Positions 37,396 through 50,500 of a stretch of 64,000 nt of DNA are shown here, piece after piece. Source of the DNA: Psychrobacter sp. WY6 (GTDB lineage Bacteria > Pseudomonadota > Gammaproteobacteria > Pseudomonadales > Moraxellaceae); contig NZ_CP049902.1 of assembly GCF_018448495.1 (NCBI RefSeq), positions 2,418,001-2,482,000 of the forward strand, written 5' to 3'. Below the pieces are notes generated by a model. It was not told the origin of the DNA. It made no database searches and saw nothing but the letters and a program-made list of their open reading frames with translations. The number at the start of each line of letters is the position of its first letter. Position 1 is the stretch's first letter. A program made the position numbers and the translations under genes.

Positions 37396-37648
37396 TCAGT
37401 TCTGCTTTAGACAAATGGAAGATGCAAATACTAGCAAATGAGATACATATGATTGACTCATTGGAAATTTTTAATAAAAATGCGAGTCTGTTACTTGTTA
37501 TATAGGACGACACTTAAGTTTAAAACTTTATTTACAGCCTAAACAAATACTCTAAGAGGCATAATGGTAGAACAATAATATACAGTACAGCAAGAAATTA
37601 TAACAATTATTTAATATAAACTATCTATTAAATCCCTATTTTTGCCGT
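37396..37648. promoter_or_regulatory. divergent promoter region of the secretion operon
   Basis: 253 AT-rich bases between the divergent TolC-like and TonB-like genes. It must carry the promoters for both, but the -35 and -10 boxes are not distinct enough to mark. Confidence 0.4.
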
Positions 37649-38395
37649 ATGGATCACAACCTTATGACTCAATTATTACCACCATCTAATCAGCTAAAAA
37701 GACCAAAAGACCGATCGCCCGTAGCTATTACGCTAGCAATATTAATCCATGTGTTGGTTACAGTGGTCATCTATTTTACGGTCTTTAATGATAAGGAATC
37801 ATCAACAGAAGTTTCATCGCTTAATGACAATGGCTTAGTATCCACTTCTGTTATAGAAGATGACGGGTTAACACCATTCGATGATAAAAAAACCATGGCT
37901 ATCCAATCGAATGACCTGCAAACTAATAAGACAAGTACTACTAACATTAATATGGTAGCAAATACCGAAAATAATTTAGCTGATAAAAATACGCTCATCG
38001 CTCAACAGCCAACGTCTACTGTTCAAAACGCGGCACAACAAAATAGTAACTCCTCAGTAGAGCAAGCATCAAGGCTTAATGCTAACAACAATTTAAAACC
38101 CAATACTAATTCAGTCCTCGACACTCAACGAGAGCAGCCTGAATATACGCTTAAACAAACTAAAGAATATCAACAATTAGATGCTGACATCGATAAGGAT
38201 ACTGAGCAACTTTCTAAACTTATTGGCGAAGTTAAAAGCTACAATCAAAGCCAGATACAACAGTATCAATCAGACAAACCCTCTAATAAGATTGTAACGG
38301 CAGCGCCTTCAGTACAATACGACTACCGTATCACCCCTATTACTTCACTACCAGCAGTCACAGATAGCAAAGATAACGTGCAGGCAGATCAATAG
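37649..38395 (+). CDS. TonB/TolA-N-terminus-like membrane-anchored protein
   Basis: 248 residues (a Met at 37,664, MTQLLPPS, is a possible start). One transmembrane helix near residues 26-43 (VAITLAILIHVLVTVVIYF) contains a histidine in the hydrophobic core, as TonB does, and follows a short basic cytoplasmic tail. The rest is a long, polar, Asn/Gln/Ser/Thr-rich segment of the kind that spans the periplasm, with a short coiled-coil stretch near 165-205. The C-terminal TonB beta domain is absent. It lies between the adhesin and the secretion operon, divergent from the latter. Its role is unknown. Confidence 0.6.
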   Translation: MDHNLMTQLLPPSNQLKRPKDRSPVAITLAILIHVLVTVVIYFTVFNDKESSTEVSSLNDNGLVSTSVIEDDGLTPFDDKKTMAIQSNDLQTNKTSTTNINMVANTENNLADKNTLIAQQPTSTVQNAAQQNSNSSVEQASRLNANNNLKPNTNSVLDTQREQPEYTLKQTKEYQQLDADIDKDTEQLSKLIGEVKSYNQSQIQQYQSDKPSNKIVTAAPSVQYDYRITPITSLPAVTDSKDNVQADQ

Positions 38396-38411
38396 CTTTA
38401 ATTTTAATACC

Positions 38412-38436
38412 AAAAGCCATAATTAATTATGGCTTT
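38412..38436 (+). terminator. hairpin after the TonB-like gene
   Basis: AAAGCCATAATT pairs with AATTATGGCTTT 17 bases after the stop, perfect and without loop beyond the centre. The T-run is short, so the terminator call is moderate. Confidence 0.6.
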
Positions 38437-38470
38437 CGATATGCAGGATAATTAAAAAACCTCAACTTAT

Positions 38471-38514
38471 GAACCGACCCCCATAAGTTGGACACAACTT
38501 ATGGGGGTCAGTTC
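38471..38514. repeat. 19-bp inverted repeat directly after the adhesin gene
   Basis: GAACCGACCCCCATAAGTT (38,471-38,489) and its inverse (38,496-38,514), with one mismatch and a six-base loop. It lies 12 bases beyond the adhesin stop. It resembles two IS ends placed back to back, and would also act as a strong hairpin at the 3' end of the adhesin mRNA. Confidence 0.75.
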
Positions 38515-38525
38515 ACTTGTCCCAA

Positions 38526-41500
38526 TTATATTATCGTAGGGGTAATGTCCGTATCAATATATAACTTCACAGTTGCATCAGTAGCGCTTTGATACTGATT
38601 ATATCCAGCTTCAGTAGAAGTTTGTTTGGTAAATCCTACTAAAGAGACCAGATCAGCGCTATCACCATCAATAAATAACTTATTATTGCTATCGGTCATG
38701 TCAATAACGTCGCTAGTTTTGATATTGAATAACGACTGCTTACCATTACCCGTCATATCAATGGTCTCGATATTATCAAATACCCCTGCATTAAAATTGC
38801 TAAAGTTAATGCTAGTATCAGCAATGTTGATTAATAGAGTATCATTACCAATACCACCATCTATCAATAGGTTGTCAGCTGCGAATACTAGCGTATCGTT
38901 ACCAGCACCGCCACGTAGCGTATCTGCGCCTGCATTGCCGCTTAGGAAGTCATCACCAGCACCACCTTCTAGGATATCTTTACCGCTACCACCGATTAGC
39001 GTATCGTTGCCAGCACCGCCTTTATAACTCACGGCTGTATTTTGACCAGAAGCATCGAGAATATCATCTTCTGTCCCACCCTCAAATACAGAGGTAAATT
39101 CAATATCAACTAATACTGGTTTGGTCACAGGAGTAGATACGTTACTCATACTGCCAGCAGAGTCAACTGTACTGAGCGTAAATTTGAGATCACCATCAAG
39201 TGGTACTGAAGATTGAATCTGCAGATCATTGATTTGCTCAGGCTTGATTCCCGTTATGGTATAGCTATTACCATTCCAAGTGATATCAAGAACAGCGTTA
39301 GGATCACTCTTGACTCTAAAGCGTAGCACATCATCGGTTAATGCTGTGCCATTGTCTGTGATAACCATGGTCACGGTTTCACTACCATCTACGTCTATCA
39401 TACTAGCATTTAGATTCAGTAGTGCCCACTTACCTTGAGAGCCTAATATGGTTGTAGGGTCAAAAGTCACGCCATCAGCGATAGGTATGATATCAAGATC
39501 GATAATCAGTGGATCGCTGATGCTACCACTATTATGAATAACTTTTATCTCGATACCTGTTATAGCAGTACCACTAATATTTTCAGGAGGCTTGATGAAT
39601 ATATTGCTAGTCTCGCCATTAACAGCTGCTCCTAAATTAGAAGTGTTTATTGACCATAAGTTATTGCCATCACTATCTATGTCACCGTTATTATTGGCAA
39701 TTACTTTCACTCCGCTGTTATTGGTGTAGTACACCACATAGCCATCTGGAATATTATCCAGACTAATAGCAGCTGCCGTATCGCCTTCATCGATATTAGT
39801 GATTTTATAATTGATAGCAATGAAGCTATCCTCATTACCAATAGCTACCGCGCTAGAGCCATCGGTACTACTGGTTATTTTAAGATTATCAGGCTGCTTT
39901 GATACACTGACATTATAAGTATGCTCATAGGTTAGCGTACCGCTATCATGTCCTGCGATATCACTGACTTCTTTGTGCGCGGTATATACCTTAATATTGG
40001 CGGTACCATCTGCGTTTTCAGCAGGAGTATATTTAATCGTGATATTATCTGGTGGATTTATACCATTCACAGAACTATCAGTATCTGCCATATTTAAAAC
40101 ATAATAAGTGCCAGCAGGGATATTACCAACAGCATTAGCTAATAATGTAACTGGTAGTAACACATTACCACTAGCGTCAGTCAATACTCCAGCAGGCCCA
40201 GTACCTGTGACTAGCTGGGTCTCATTAAGTTGGATATACAACTTGCCATCGATAAGCTGTACATAATCGCCATCTGCTTTATTCTTTAAGTTAATATTAA
40301 TATTAACAGTAGTATCTTCAGCGGTCTGTATGACCGTGTTTTTACCAGCGGCATCCATTGGATCAGTTAGTGGCTTTATTGTGACCTTAACATCATTTAT
40401 TGTAGTTACATCCTCACGACCATCACTATCCAAAGCGGTAAATATCACATCAAAAGTAATATCCTGATTGGCTCCAGATACGTTGGTACTAAAGTTGAGC
40501 GGTGGTGTCACTGTAATGGTGTCAAGCGCCTGTTCTGGAGTGAGGTTACTGGCTTCTTTAACTTCAATAAGATATATTCCATTGACTTGTTGTATGCTAA
40601 CATCACCACTACTGCTCTGTACCGCAGTACCTGCTGGTAGATCACTGATAAAGAAAGTATAAGCGATTACGGGTTTTGAGAGACCAGAGACCAAGGTGGC
40701 GTTTAATATATTGCCCAATAATATACTGGCATCCTCGTTTGACTGTGATGGTGCGGTTGGCTCTTTGCCAAAATTATTAATCAACGTAGCCGTATTAGTA
40801 GGGTCATTACTTTCATCAGTAGGTCTAGTCCAGAACGATATTAATAGTTTGAGTAGCACGCGCTTCCCCACCATCACGACCGTCTCCATTGATATCTTGG
40901 GTGACGCCAGTTACCTTAATCGCGAACGTACCTTCAGGAATGTTAGGGCTGGTTTTATTAAGCTCCAATACCAGCTGGTAGGTCGCTGAACTGGTAGCAA
41001 TAGCTGTATTTGGTATATCAACATACCATATACTATCTGACAGTATACCCCCTACTACAATCAGTCCTTCAGGGACATCTGTGACCTCTAAACGGGTAAA
41101 GCTCTCTGAACCATCTTTATCTGGTGAATTCATAGCGACGGTTACCGATAAAGTATCATCCCGCTGTTATTAATGGTATTGTCTGTTGAGCTCAGGGTGA
41201 TGAATGGCTGGTCAGTGACTGCTTGGAAAGTTATATTGACTAGTTGGCCGTTAATAACTGGTGAAGTAGTATTAATAACTGATCCATCAACTAGTGTTGT
41301 ACTATCGGTATACGTATAGCTAAACGGAATATCGATAGAATTATCACTATGCAACTTATCATTATCATATTTAAACTCCACTTTTTGGCTGGCATTAATA
41401 GTAAATTTTGACCAGCAGTAAGTGTCACACCAGTACCATCTAGCTGTAACAGCAAATCATTCGCTAAGAAATCAGCAGAGATGATGATCGTCTCTAACGC

Positions 41501-44500
41501 CTCATAACCTGACGCTTTGTTAGCGACATTCACCGTATCATTGCTCTCAAAAGCAGTTTTGAAATTTATGGTAGTCCACAAATCTTCAGTGGCAATGATT
41601 TGCGGATTATTCATTTTACTATCGGCGGCATCTGGTTTTATTAAGATAGAGACTGGTTTGGTACCATGACTAGCACTGTTTCCTGATCCTGTCTCTGTAG
41701 TTGTACCCGTAATAGTAAAATTAACGTCACCAGCAAAGTTATTAGGTACTTTTAATTGAGCCGTGTTATCTTTTAGGGCTTCTAGAGTGACTGACCATAC
41801 TCGTCCTGTACCACTACCTCCCAAGAAGGTAACGCCTGCACCTGACAAGTCAAAACCTGCAGGCAATCCTTTAACGCTATAAACAACCTGTTCCGCTGTT
41901 GGCGAGCCATTATCATAAGGATTTATATTACTAACATTAGCGAATAGACTCGACATTGCGATAGTGCTGGTACCATCTACCGTCACCTCATCAGTGACAT
42001 AATTATAATTTTTGCCATTATCAGTCATCACTTTTAGGCTATCATTGGAGATAGTATCAGCCTTACCATTAACTTTTACAGATAGGGTCAGCTGCGGACT
42101 TGGCGCACTAATGTCACCATCGATTTCTGTACTAGTTGAGGATACTTTTAGTGCTACAGTACCACTAATTCTCAGCTGGGACGAGATATAGATTCTTTAC
42201 AGCATTCGTATAGTCATTGATGGTTACAGAACCACTTGTGATAGAGACTTCGGTTATCGTCGTGCCATTATCAATATATAGCTTCGCTCCTACTGGGATA
42301 TCACTGATAGTCACATTATAAGTCTCAGAACCATCATTATCCCGTGAGCTTGGGGTAATCTTTAATGGAATACCCGCAGCAGGATTGATATCAGTACTCA
42401 TATTGGCAGCAGTATCACGCTTATTACCGCCGACTATTGCTTGATCCTCATTACCAATAGCAGGAGAAACCGCTAATGTCGTTGGATCAGCTACTCCTTT
42501 GACTACAAAGGTTAGATAGCTCTCACCACTAACTACTGGCGTAGTACTGGCTCCTGTATCTTCATCATAGTCGATAGTTTTTGCTTGGACTTTTACGACT
42601 GTACTAGCGCCACTCGCTAAGTTGTAATCACTATAGTTCAATGGTGGCTTGACAGTGACGCTGTTTAGATAAGCCGCTGGAATATCCACCCCTGAACCAT
42701 TATCGGTCAGGTTTATGACTACGCTATTTTGGTATAACTAAAGACAGCACCCACTACTGACGTAAACACACCACCTACGCCATCTACCTTATTGCCAAAG
42801 CTTAAGTGAGCATAAGTCTCTTCTGAATCTTTAGGGTTAGCGGTATGAGACTCTTGACCAAAGTTGACGGTATCATCTTGATTTGACCAACCCGTTTGTA
42901 ATCTAAAGCTACCGTTGGTACCAAGATTAAATGATGCGTCCTCATTAGCCTTAGCTGTATAGGTATGATTTGGATTAATAGTCAAATCATCTATCGCATC
43001 ACTATCAGTACGTCCACCAACCACTTCGGCAACGGGAGTGACGGTTACTTTTTTAGCGGGTAGCGTCGTTGTAGTTTCTACGTTAACACCGCCATCATCA
43101 TCGATGTCTTTGCTGGTTACTTTGAACACAAAACTCGCATCTTTTGAGGACTGCGCTGGCGGCTTAATAGATAATCCCCCTAAGAAGGTATTGAGGTTAG
43201 TCACACTAGAAGTATCTATACTAATCGTGGTACCGCCTGCTGCCCCTACTGTGCTGCCGCTAGTATTGGTATAGGTCCACCCTTCTAACAATGTAAACTC
43301 AATCTTTGTGATAGTCTCAGGGTTAGTGCTGTTAGTACCTGATTTATCATCAAGCACTCTGAAGCCAAAGGTATCAAGGGTAACCGCTGTATCTTCTGTT
43401 GTACTAATCGCGTTAGAGGTTATCGCGACTTGACCCGCTACTGGCGTAACCGTTAGGTTGACATTCACTGTACCAATCAGCTCTATAGAGGCATCTTTCT
43501 GAATACCAGTAAGAGTTGAGTTAAGATCAGAGTCAGCATCATGATCTTGAGTGTATAGCGATACGGTAATACCGCTCATATCTTTTGAATCATACTCTGC
43601 TGACTTAATACTGATTTTTGGCATAGTACCGCCTGCGGCAACTAGACTAGTCCCAGTAATAGCACCACTACCGTTTTGGGTAGCGCCGATTAATAATTGA
43701 CCAGTAGCATCAACCGTATAGAGCGTTGCTGTACTGCTGCCCGCAGGCGTAAACTCAACGATTGCGCCAGGGTTTAAGCCTTTTAGTACAAAGCCATAAG
43801 TCTCTTTATTACCAGTACCGCCTACTAAGTCACCAAAGGTAGTTGTTATCGGCAGTGCAACAAATTCATTTTCTGTACGAGTAACGGTCAAAGTCCTATC
43901 AACGACCCCTGCACCTGACTGGTAGCTAAAACTGCTAGCATCGTCGCCGCTTGCGTTGTTAGTAGCGCTATCTGTCACCGCTTGAACATCGACATTAACT
44001 TTGACCGTAGTAGTAGCCCCTGCAATGGCGTTGCCTCCTGTAGTCACTATAGTTCCATTACTATCTACCTTAATCACACTACCACATTATCCACCTCAAA
44101 TTCTGTGGCGGACATATTGATAGAGATGTTCGTAGCATTGTCTCTAGGCGGAGTTAATTCTAGTCCCTCAAACTCAGCCTTAGTCATCGTAATAGTTGGT
44201 GTACCAGGGTTACTAATGATTTTACCTTCGGTCACAAAGTCACTTATTAGTACGGTGATATTGTTACCTGTTGAGGTAAAGCTGGTACTACCATAACTCA
44301 ATACTGCGCCATTAGGAACGCCACTTAAGGTAATTAAGCCAATACGTTCTGGATTATCAGTAAAGTTGCTAGTCCCATCGAGGTCAGTCTTGTCCGTGAT
44401 CGTAGGTGCTTTTAGTCCTAGCGCGACTTTTGTATCCTCAGGCGTTGAGACGCTAACTGCCGTGAGACCAGGTCCATCCGATACTGGATCGACGGTAATA

Positions 44501-47500
44501 TTGAGCTTCTCCTCACCATTGAATCGATTAGGATTGGTGCTAGCTAAGCCGTTTGATACTTGTACTGTGATCTCAGGAACTTTCCACTGAAGTTAGCCAC
44601 TGGGGTGAAAGTATAGCTGCCATCACTATTAATAACGATGCTACCTATCTTAACCGTATCTATAGTGACATCTTTGGCTGTGTTACTGCCTGTGGTCACG
44701 GTTACTAGATAGGACGTACCATTGATAGAATAAGACTCTACCGTTAATTTTTCGCCAAAATCAATATCGTTTGTATCATTGCTAAACAGATTAGCGGCAA
44801 GTAAATTATCTTCTTGAATACGGGCTGTATCATTGACCAAAATCGGATTGTCATTAGTACCAGTAATAGTGACCTCAACATAGCGTACGCTACTGCTGCT
44901 AAGCTCATTACCATTAGCAACGGTCGTGATACCCTTACCATCATTGACTTGTACGGCATAACGAATAGTAACGCTTTGTCCTACAGGAATAAAATCAAGT
45001 GCGGTACTGGACGCATTAATATTCCAATTACCTGAGCTATTATCAGTTTTAGTTACAGAAAATATGTTCTCTAATGCTGTCTTTTGCGCATTAGTCAAGG
45101 AAGTCAAAGTATTACCACTACCATAACTGAACTGATTCTTAGCTTTTACATAATTAAGGGTTAAGATATCAGTCGTATCTACATCAGTGAAGTTGATCAT
45201 CCCTGATTGAGTAATAGATATCTTATCCGTCTGCTCTACAATCTGTTTGGAATCGATAACACCAGCAGCGGGTTTAGCACCATTAGTAATAACAGGTCTA
45301 TCGTTAGTACCTGTTATGGTGATAGTAAGACTTGAAGTTGAGGTCTGACCATCTTGATCGGTAATAGTATAGGTAAAGACTTCCGTTACTTCCTGATCTT
45401 TAGCAAGCGCTTGTACGTTTGCACTGGCATTGTTCAAGGTATAACTATATGAGCCATCAGCATTTTTGGTAACGCTACCATAATTGGCAGTTTCACTACC
45501 CCAAGTAAGGTCTTGAGTTGGCGTATTGCCTAGATTATCGTTAGTTAATACGTTACCAGTTACGTTATATGATCCTAGATCTTCTGTAAGGGTTTTGGAA
45601 TCAGGATTGGCATTAGGATTTAGATTCGGATAATCCAAAGTAATGGTTGCTTGATTGGATTTTAGACCACCAGTGTCAGATACCACATATTTGACAGGTG
45701 TTGGATCAGAATTAAAGTTGCTAACAGGAGTAAAGGTGACAGCACCTGTCGTAACATTAACCGTCCAAGTGCCCTCACCTTTGACTACTAAACTTGTAAC
45801 CTCATTACCTAAAGAATCAATAAGCTTAACTGTTTTTGGATCAATATTACTTTCAAGATCCGCGTCATTGCTAATAACGTTAATGGTAGTTGGCTGTCCA
45901 CTTATACCATTGCTATTGTCATTCACCGCAATCGGTGCATCATTGACCGCCGTGACGGTGATGGTCTCTGTAGCAGTATCTGTACCGCCTTTGCCATCGC
46001 TGATGGTGTACGGGAAGCTCACGCTGCCATTAAAGTTGGCATTTGGGGTGAAGGTGATGACGCCAGCAGTATCTACGCTGATCATACCATTGTCTACAGT
46101 AATGTCTTTGGCGGTGCCAAGCACTGGCATCGACTCACCATTGATCGAGGTGATACTTAACGTATCGCCATCAATATCGCTGTCACCATTGAGCGGTGTC
46201 AAGATGACTGAACCATCTTCAACTACGGTGTAGCTGTCATTCACTGCAATAGGCGCATCATTGACCGCTGTGACGGTGATGGTCTCTGTAGCAGTATCTG
46301 TACCGCCTTTGCCATCGCTGATGGTGTAGTCAAATTCAACTTGACCATTAAAGTTGGCTTCTGGGGTAAAGGTAATAGCGCCGTTAATATCAATCTTGAC
46401 CACGCCATTATCTACGGTAATGCTTTGCGCGACCCCTGGGGTCAGTGCCGTACCATTAATGTTGATGATGCTTAACGTATCGCCATCAATGTCACTGTCA
46501 CCTTTGAGTGGATTGAGGGCTATGGATTCGTCCTCATTCACCGTGTAGCTGTCATTCACTGCTATAGGCGCATCATTCACTGGGGTGATAACGATATCTA
46601 AGGTGCTGCTAGCGGTGCCGCCATCATTATCGGTGACGGTGTAATCAACAGTGGGGACTGTGCCATTAAAGTCTGCTGCTGGAACAAAGCTATAGCTGCC
46701 ATCACTATTTAAAGTCAGTACGCCAATAGCGCTACCATTAGCGCTGATAGTGGTGGCGCTGCCAAGAGTGATCGCTACTTGGGTGCCACTACCATCTACA
46801 TCAACGCTTGCCGCTGATACGTTAAGCGTACTGCTGTCTATATCGGTGTCATTGTCAAGCACGTTGCCAGTTGCTGTGACCTCTTCTGCCACACGATTGC
46901 TATCAGGCTTGGCTATAGGCGCATCATTGACCGCTGTGACGGTGATGGTCTCTGTAGCAGTATCTGTACCGCCTTTGCCATCGCTGATGGTGTAGTCAAA
47001 TTCAACTTGACCATTAAAGTTGGCTTCTGGGGTAAAGCTGATACCACCATTGCTATCTATGCTGACGCTACCATTAGGCACACTAATGACTTGCGCTGCG
47101 CCAGTTAGCGCGGTGCCATTGATCGAGGTGATACTTAACGTATCGCCATCAATGTCGCTGTCACCTTTGAGTGGGGTTAAGATGACTGAACCATCTTCAG
47201 CAACCGTGTAGCTGTCATTCACCGCAATCGGTGCATCATTGACCGCCGTGACGGTGATGGTCTCTGTAGCAGTATCTGTACCGCCTTTGCCATCGCTGAT
47301 GGTGTACGGGAAGCTCACGCTGCCATTAAAGTTGGCATTTGGGGTGAAGGTGATGACGCCAGCAGTATCTACGCTGATCATACCATTGTCTACAGTAATG
47401 TCTTTGGCGGTGCCAAGCACTGGCATCGACTCACCATTGATCGAGGTGATACTTAACGTATCGCCATCAATATCGCTGTCACCATTGAGCGGTGTCAAGA

Positions 47501-50500
47501 TGACTGAGCCATCTTCAACTACGGTGTAGCTGTCATTCACTGCAATAGGCGCATCATTGACCGCTGTGACGGTGATGGTCTCTGTAGCAGTATCTGTACC
47601 GCCTTTGCCATCGCTGATGGTGTAGTCAAATTCAACTTGACCATTAAAGTTGGCTTCTGGGGTAAAGGTAATAGCGCCGTTAATATCAATCTTGACCACG
47701 CCATTATCTACGGTAATGCTTTGCGCGACCCCTGGGGTCAGTGCCGTACCATTAATGTTGATGATGCTTAACGTATCGCCATCAATGTCACTGTCACCTT
47801 TGAGTGGATTGAGGGCTATGGATTCGTCCTCATTCACCGTGTAGCTGTCATTCACTGCTATAGGCGCATCATTCACTGGGGTGATAACGATATCTAAGGT
47901 GCTGCTAGCGGTGCCGCCATCATTATCGGTGACGGGTGTAATCAACAGTGGGGACTGTGCCATTAAAGTCTGCTGCTGGAACAAAGCTATAGCTGCCATC
48001 ACTATTTAAAGTCAGTACGCCAATAGCGCTACCATTAGCGCTGATAGTGGTGGCGCTGCCAAGAGTGATCGCTACTTGGGTGCCACTACCATCTACATCA
48101 ACGCTTGCCGCTGATACGTTAAGCGTACTGCTGTCTATATCGGTGTCATTGTCAAGCACGTTGCCAGTTGCTGTGACCTCTTCTGCCACACGATTGCTAT
48201 CAGGCTTGGCTATAGGCGCATCATTGACCGCTGTGACGGTGATGGTCTCTGTAGCAGTATCTGTACCGCCTTTGCCATCGCTGATGGTGTAGTCAAATTC
48301 AACTTGACCATTAAAGTTGGCTTCTGGGGTAAAGCTGATACCACCATTGCTATCTATGCTGACGCTACCATTAGGCACACTAATGACTTGCGCTGCGCCA
48401 GTTAGCGCGGTGCCATTGATCGAGGTGATACTTAACGTATCGCCATCAATGTCGCTGTCACCTTTGAGTGGGGTTAAGATGACTGAACCATCTTCAGCAA
48501 CCGTGTAGCTGTCATTCACCGCAATCGGTGCATCATTGACCGCCGTGACGGTGATGGTCTCTGTAGCAGTATCTGTACCGCCTTTGCCATCGCTGATGGT
48601 GTAGTCAAATTCAACTTGACCATTAAAGTTGGCTTCTGGGGTAAAGCTGATACCACCATTGCTATCCATGCTGACGCTACCATTAGGCACACTAATGACT
48701 TGCGCGCCAGTTAGCGCGGTGCCATTGATCGAGGTGATACTTAACGTATCGCCATCAATGTCACTGTCACCTTTGAGTGGATTGAGGGCTATGGATTCGT
48801 CCTCATTCACCGTGTAGCTGTCATTCACTGCTATAGGCGCATCATTCACTGGGGTGATAACGATATCTAAGGTGCTGCTAGCGGTGCCGCCATCATTATC
48901 GGTGACGGTGTAATCAACAGTGGGGACTGTGCCATTAAAGTGCTGCTGGAACAAAGCTATAGCTGCCATCACTATTTAAAGTCAGTACGCCAATAGCGCT
49001 ACCATTAGCGCTGATAGTGGTGGCGCTGCCAAGAGTGATCGCTACTTGGGTGCCACTACCATCTACATCAACGCTTGCCGCTGATACGTTAAGCGTACTG
49101 CTGTCTATATCGGTGTCATTGTCAAGCACGTTGCCAGTTGCTGTGACCTCTTCTGCCACACGATTGCTATCAGGCTTGGCTATAGGCGCATCATTGACCG
49201 CTGTGACGGTGATGGTCTCTGTAGCAGTATCTGTACGCCTTTGCCATCGCTGATGGTGTAGTCAAATTCAACTTGACCATTAAAGTTGGCTTCTGGGGTA
49301 AAGCTGATACCACCATTGCTATCTATGCTGACGCTACCATTAGGCACACTAATGACTTGCGCTGCGCCAGTTAGCGCGGTGCCATTGATCGAGGTGATAC
49401 TTAACGTATCGCCATCAATGTCGCTGTCACCTTTGAGTGGGGTTAAGATGACTGAACCATCTTCAGCAACCGTGTAGCTGTCATTCACCGCAATCGGTGC
49501 ATCATTGACCGCCGTGACGGTGATGGTCTCTGTAGCAGTATCTGTACCGCCTTTGCCATCGCTGATGGTGTAGTCAAATTCAACTTGACATTAAAGTTGG
49601 CTCTGGGGTAAAGCTGATACCACCATTGCTATCTATGCTGACGCTACCATTAGGCACACTAATGACTTGCGCTGCGCCAGTTAGCGCGGTGCCATTGATC
49701 GAGGTGATACTTAACGTATCGCCATCAATGTCACTGTCACCTTTGAGTGGATTGAGGGCTATGGATTCGTCCTCATTCACCGTGTAGCTGTCATTCACTG
49801 CTATAGGCGCATCATTCACTGGGGTGATAACGATATCTAAGGTGCTGCTAGCGGTGCCGCCATCATTATCGGTGACGGTGTAATCAACAGTGGGGACTGT
49901 GCCATTAAAGTCTGCTGCTGGAACAAAGCTATAGCTGCCATCACTATTTAAAGTCAGTACGCCAATAGCGCTACCATTAGCGCTGATAGTGGTGGCGCTG
50001 CCAAGAGTGATCGCTACTTGGGTGCCACTACCATCTACATCAACGCTTGCCGCTGATACGTTAAGCGTACTGCTGTCTATATCGGTGTCATTGTCAAGCA
50101 CGTTGCCAGTTGCTGTGACCTCTTCTGCCACACGATTGCTATCAGGCTTGGCTATAGGCGCATCATTGACCGCTGTGACGGTGATGGTCTCTGTAGCAGT
50201 ATCTGTACCGCCTTTGCCATCGCTGATGGTGTAGTCAAATTCAACTTGACCATTAAAGTTGGCTTCTGGGGTAAAGCTGATACCACCATTGCTATCTATG
50301 CTGACGCTACCATTAGGCACACTAATGACTTGCGCTGCGCCAGTTAGCGCGGTGCCATTGATCGAGGTGATACTTAACGTATCGCCATCAATGTCGCTGT
50401 CACCTTTGAGTGGGGTTAAGATGACTGAACCATCTTCAGCAACCGTGTAGCTGTCATTCACCGCAATCGGTGCATCATTCACTGGGGTGATAACGATATC

